64,000 nt of DNA, from assembly GCA_032871835.1 (NCBI GenBank), contig CM065301.1, positions 11,478,413-11,542,412 of the forward strand. The letters run 5' to 3'. Below are positions 63,328 through 64,000 of the stretch, in pieces. Below the pieces are notes generated by a model. The model did not search any database. It saw only the letters and a list, made by a program, of their open reading frames with translations, and was not told the origin of the DNA. The stretch is from Dipteronia dyeriana. Taxonomy: Eukaryota; Streptophyta; Magnoliopsida; Sapindales; Sapindaceae. The number at the start of each line of letters is the position of its first letter. Positions within the stretch are counted from its first letter, which is position 1. The position numbers and the translations under genes are program-made.

Positions 63328-63539
63328 TAAGTTGTATAGAGTGAAGAATCCAGTTGTTCTATCTTGTTTGATGTTGATCCATCAACCGGATCTCATATCT
63401 CGGCGATCCCTTGATTTCTTTTCTTTAATATATATATATATATATATGTTAGCTATTTTGTAATATTTTATTATTATCTGTTAATATTTTTATGTTTTTA
63501 AAATTGTAACTGTTTTTTTTCCTTCGTATATTCTATTAT

Positions 63540-63705
63540 GGGATATTATTGATTTAGTCCCTATGATTTTTTTAGCAATCTATTTTTTACTCACTTATTC
63601 GATTTTCACTGAATTTGGCCCTATATTTTCTAAAACCACTCATTTTCGTCCTTCTGTTAGTTGACCGTTAGTCAAACTAAACGGTTCTAAGGGTAATTTT
63701 GTCTT
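63540..63705 (+). other. Possible transposon end, GGGATATTAT type, copy 2
   Basis: GGGATATTATTGATTTAGTC through GTTGACCGTTAGTCAAAC and GGTAATTTTGTC. Same orientation and style as 62010-62185. The rest of the element, if any, lies past the window. No gene seen from here to 64000. Confidence 0.4.
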
Positions 63706-64000
63706 TAAACCTTGATATGCCATGTGTCAAGAAACAAATAAATAGAAAACATAAAAAACAAAAAGATATAATTAAATTTAAAGATTTTATTTATTATTAA
63801 TAAAAAAAACTTATATATATCCAAACCCAAACCCATCGTTAACCACCAACACTCAAACACCAAACTCATCGTCGATCCTCTTTCTTTCTCAAGCTTCTCC
63901 TTCACATCACCATCTTCTCCGACACCCAAACCATAGCCACCACCACCACTCCGGTTCCTTCCTCATAACCCAAACACTTATCTCAACCGATCAAACTGTC

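Overview
This is nuclear DNA from a flowering plant, most likely a eudicot. The genes are intron-rich with GT-AG introns, the intergenic DNA is very AT-rich, and there are plant-type Ty1/copia, Mutator, hAT and MITE elements. The four intact genes are plant-typical. I cannot name the species.

Layout. 1-5311: a decayed Ty1/copia LTR retrotransposon whose first ~152 bases lie outside the window. It sits inside a decayed Mutator-like element (MULE, 5312 to about 12.2 kb or beyond). The MULE holds a transposase pseudogene on the + strand and a convergent ULP1-like (C48) protease pseudogene with a DUF1985-like region on the - strand, the arrangement known from Kaonashi (KI) MULEs. 12.2-16.2 kb: no gene recognised. 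16233-24121 (-): TIC100, a MORN-repeat subunit of the chloroplast inner-envelope translocon, 11 coding exons, 880 aa. 24.2-35 kb: a gene-free island of small transposons. Several have exact ends and target-site duplications (TSDs). It also holds a 650-bp tandem duplication carrying a tRNA-derived SINE split by an hAT element. 35787-42792 (+): a DEMETER/ROS1-like 5-methylcytosine DNA glycosylase, 20 coding exons, 1573 aa, with an array of ~50-bp tandem repeats upstream. 43.5-44.3 kb: a truncated second copy of its first coding exon. 44.35-48.96 kb: an hAT element, then a large element with long inverted ends that contains a nested MULE-like element. 49254-50151 (+): a tau-class glutathione S-transferase, 2 exons, 221 aa. 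50765-61034 (-): the plant TTC27-like TPR protein, 20 coding exons, 917 aa, with one GC-AG intron. 61-64 kb: repeats and transposon ends only.

The four genes do not form a pathway. They act in chloroplast protein import, DNA demethylation, glutathione conjugation and a TPR adaptor role. The recurring theme is transposon activity close to genes: upstream of the DNA demethylase, just downstream of it, and 295 bp upstream of the GST start codon. Exon joins were derived by hand from splice consensus and reading-frame continuity. Every join keeps frame and all four totals divide by three. I see no clearly undescribed system. The best leads are the ULP1-carrying MULE with a possible non-autonomous relative at 47.5 kb, and the repeat array plus partial duplication around the demethylase.
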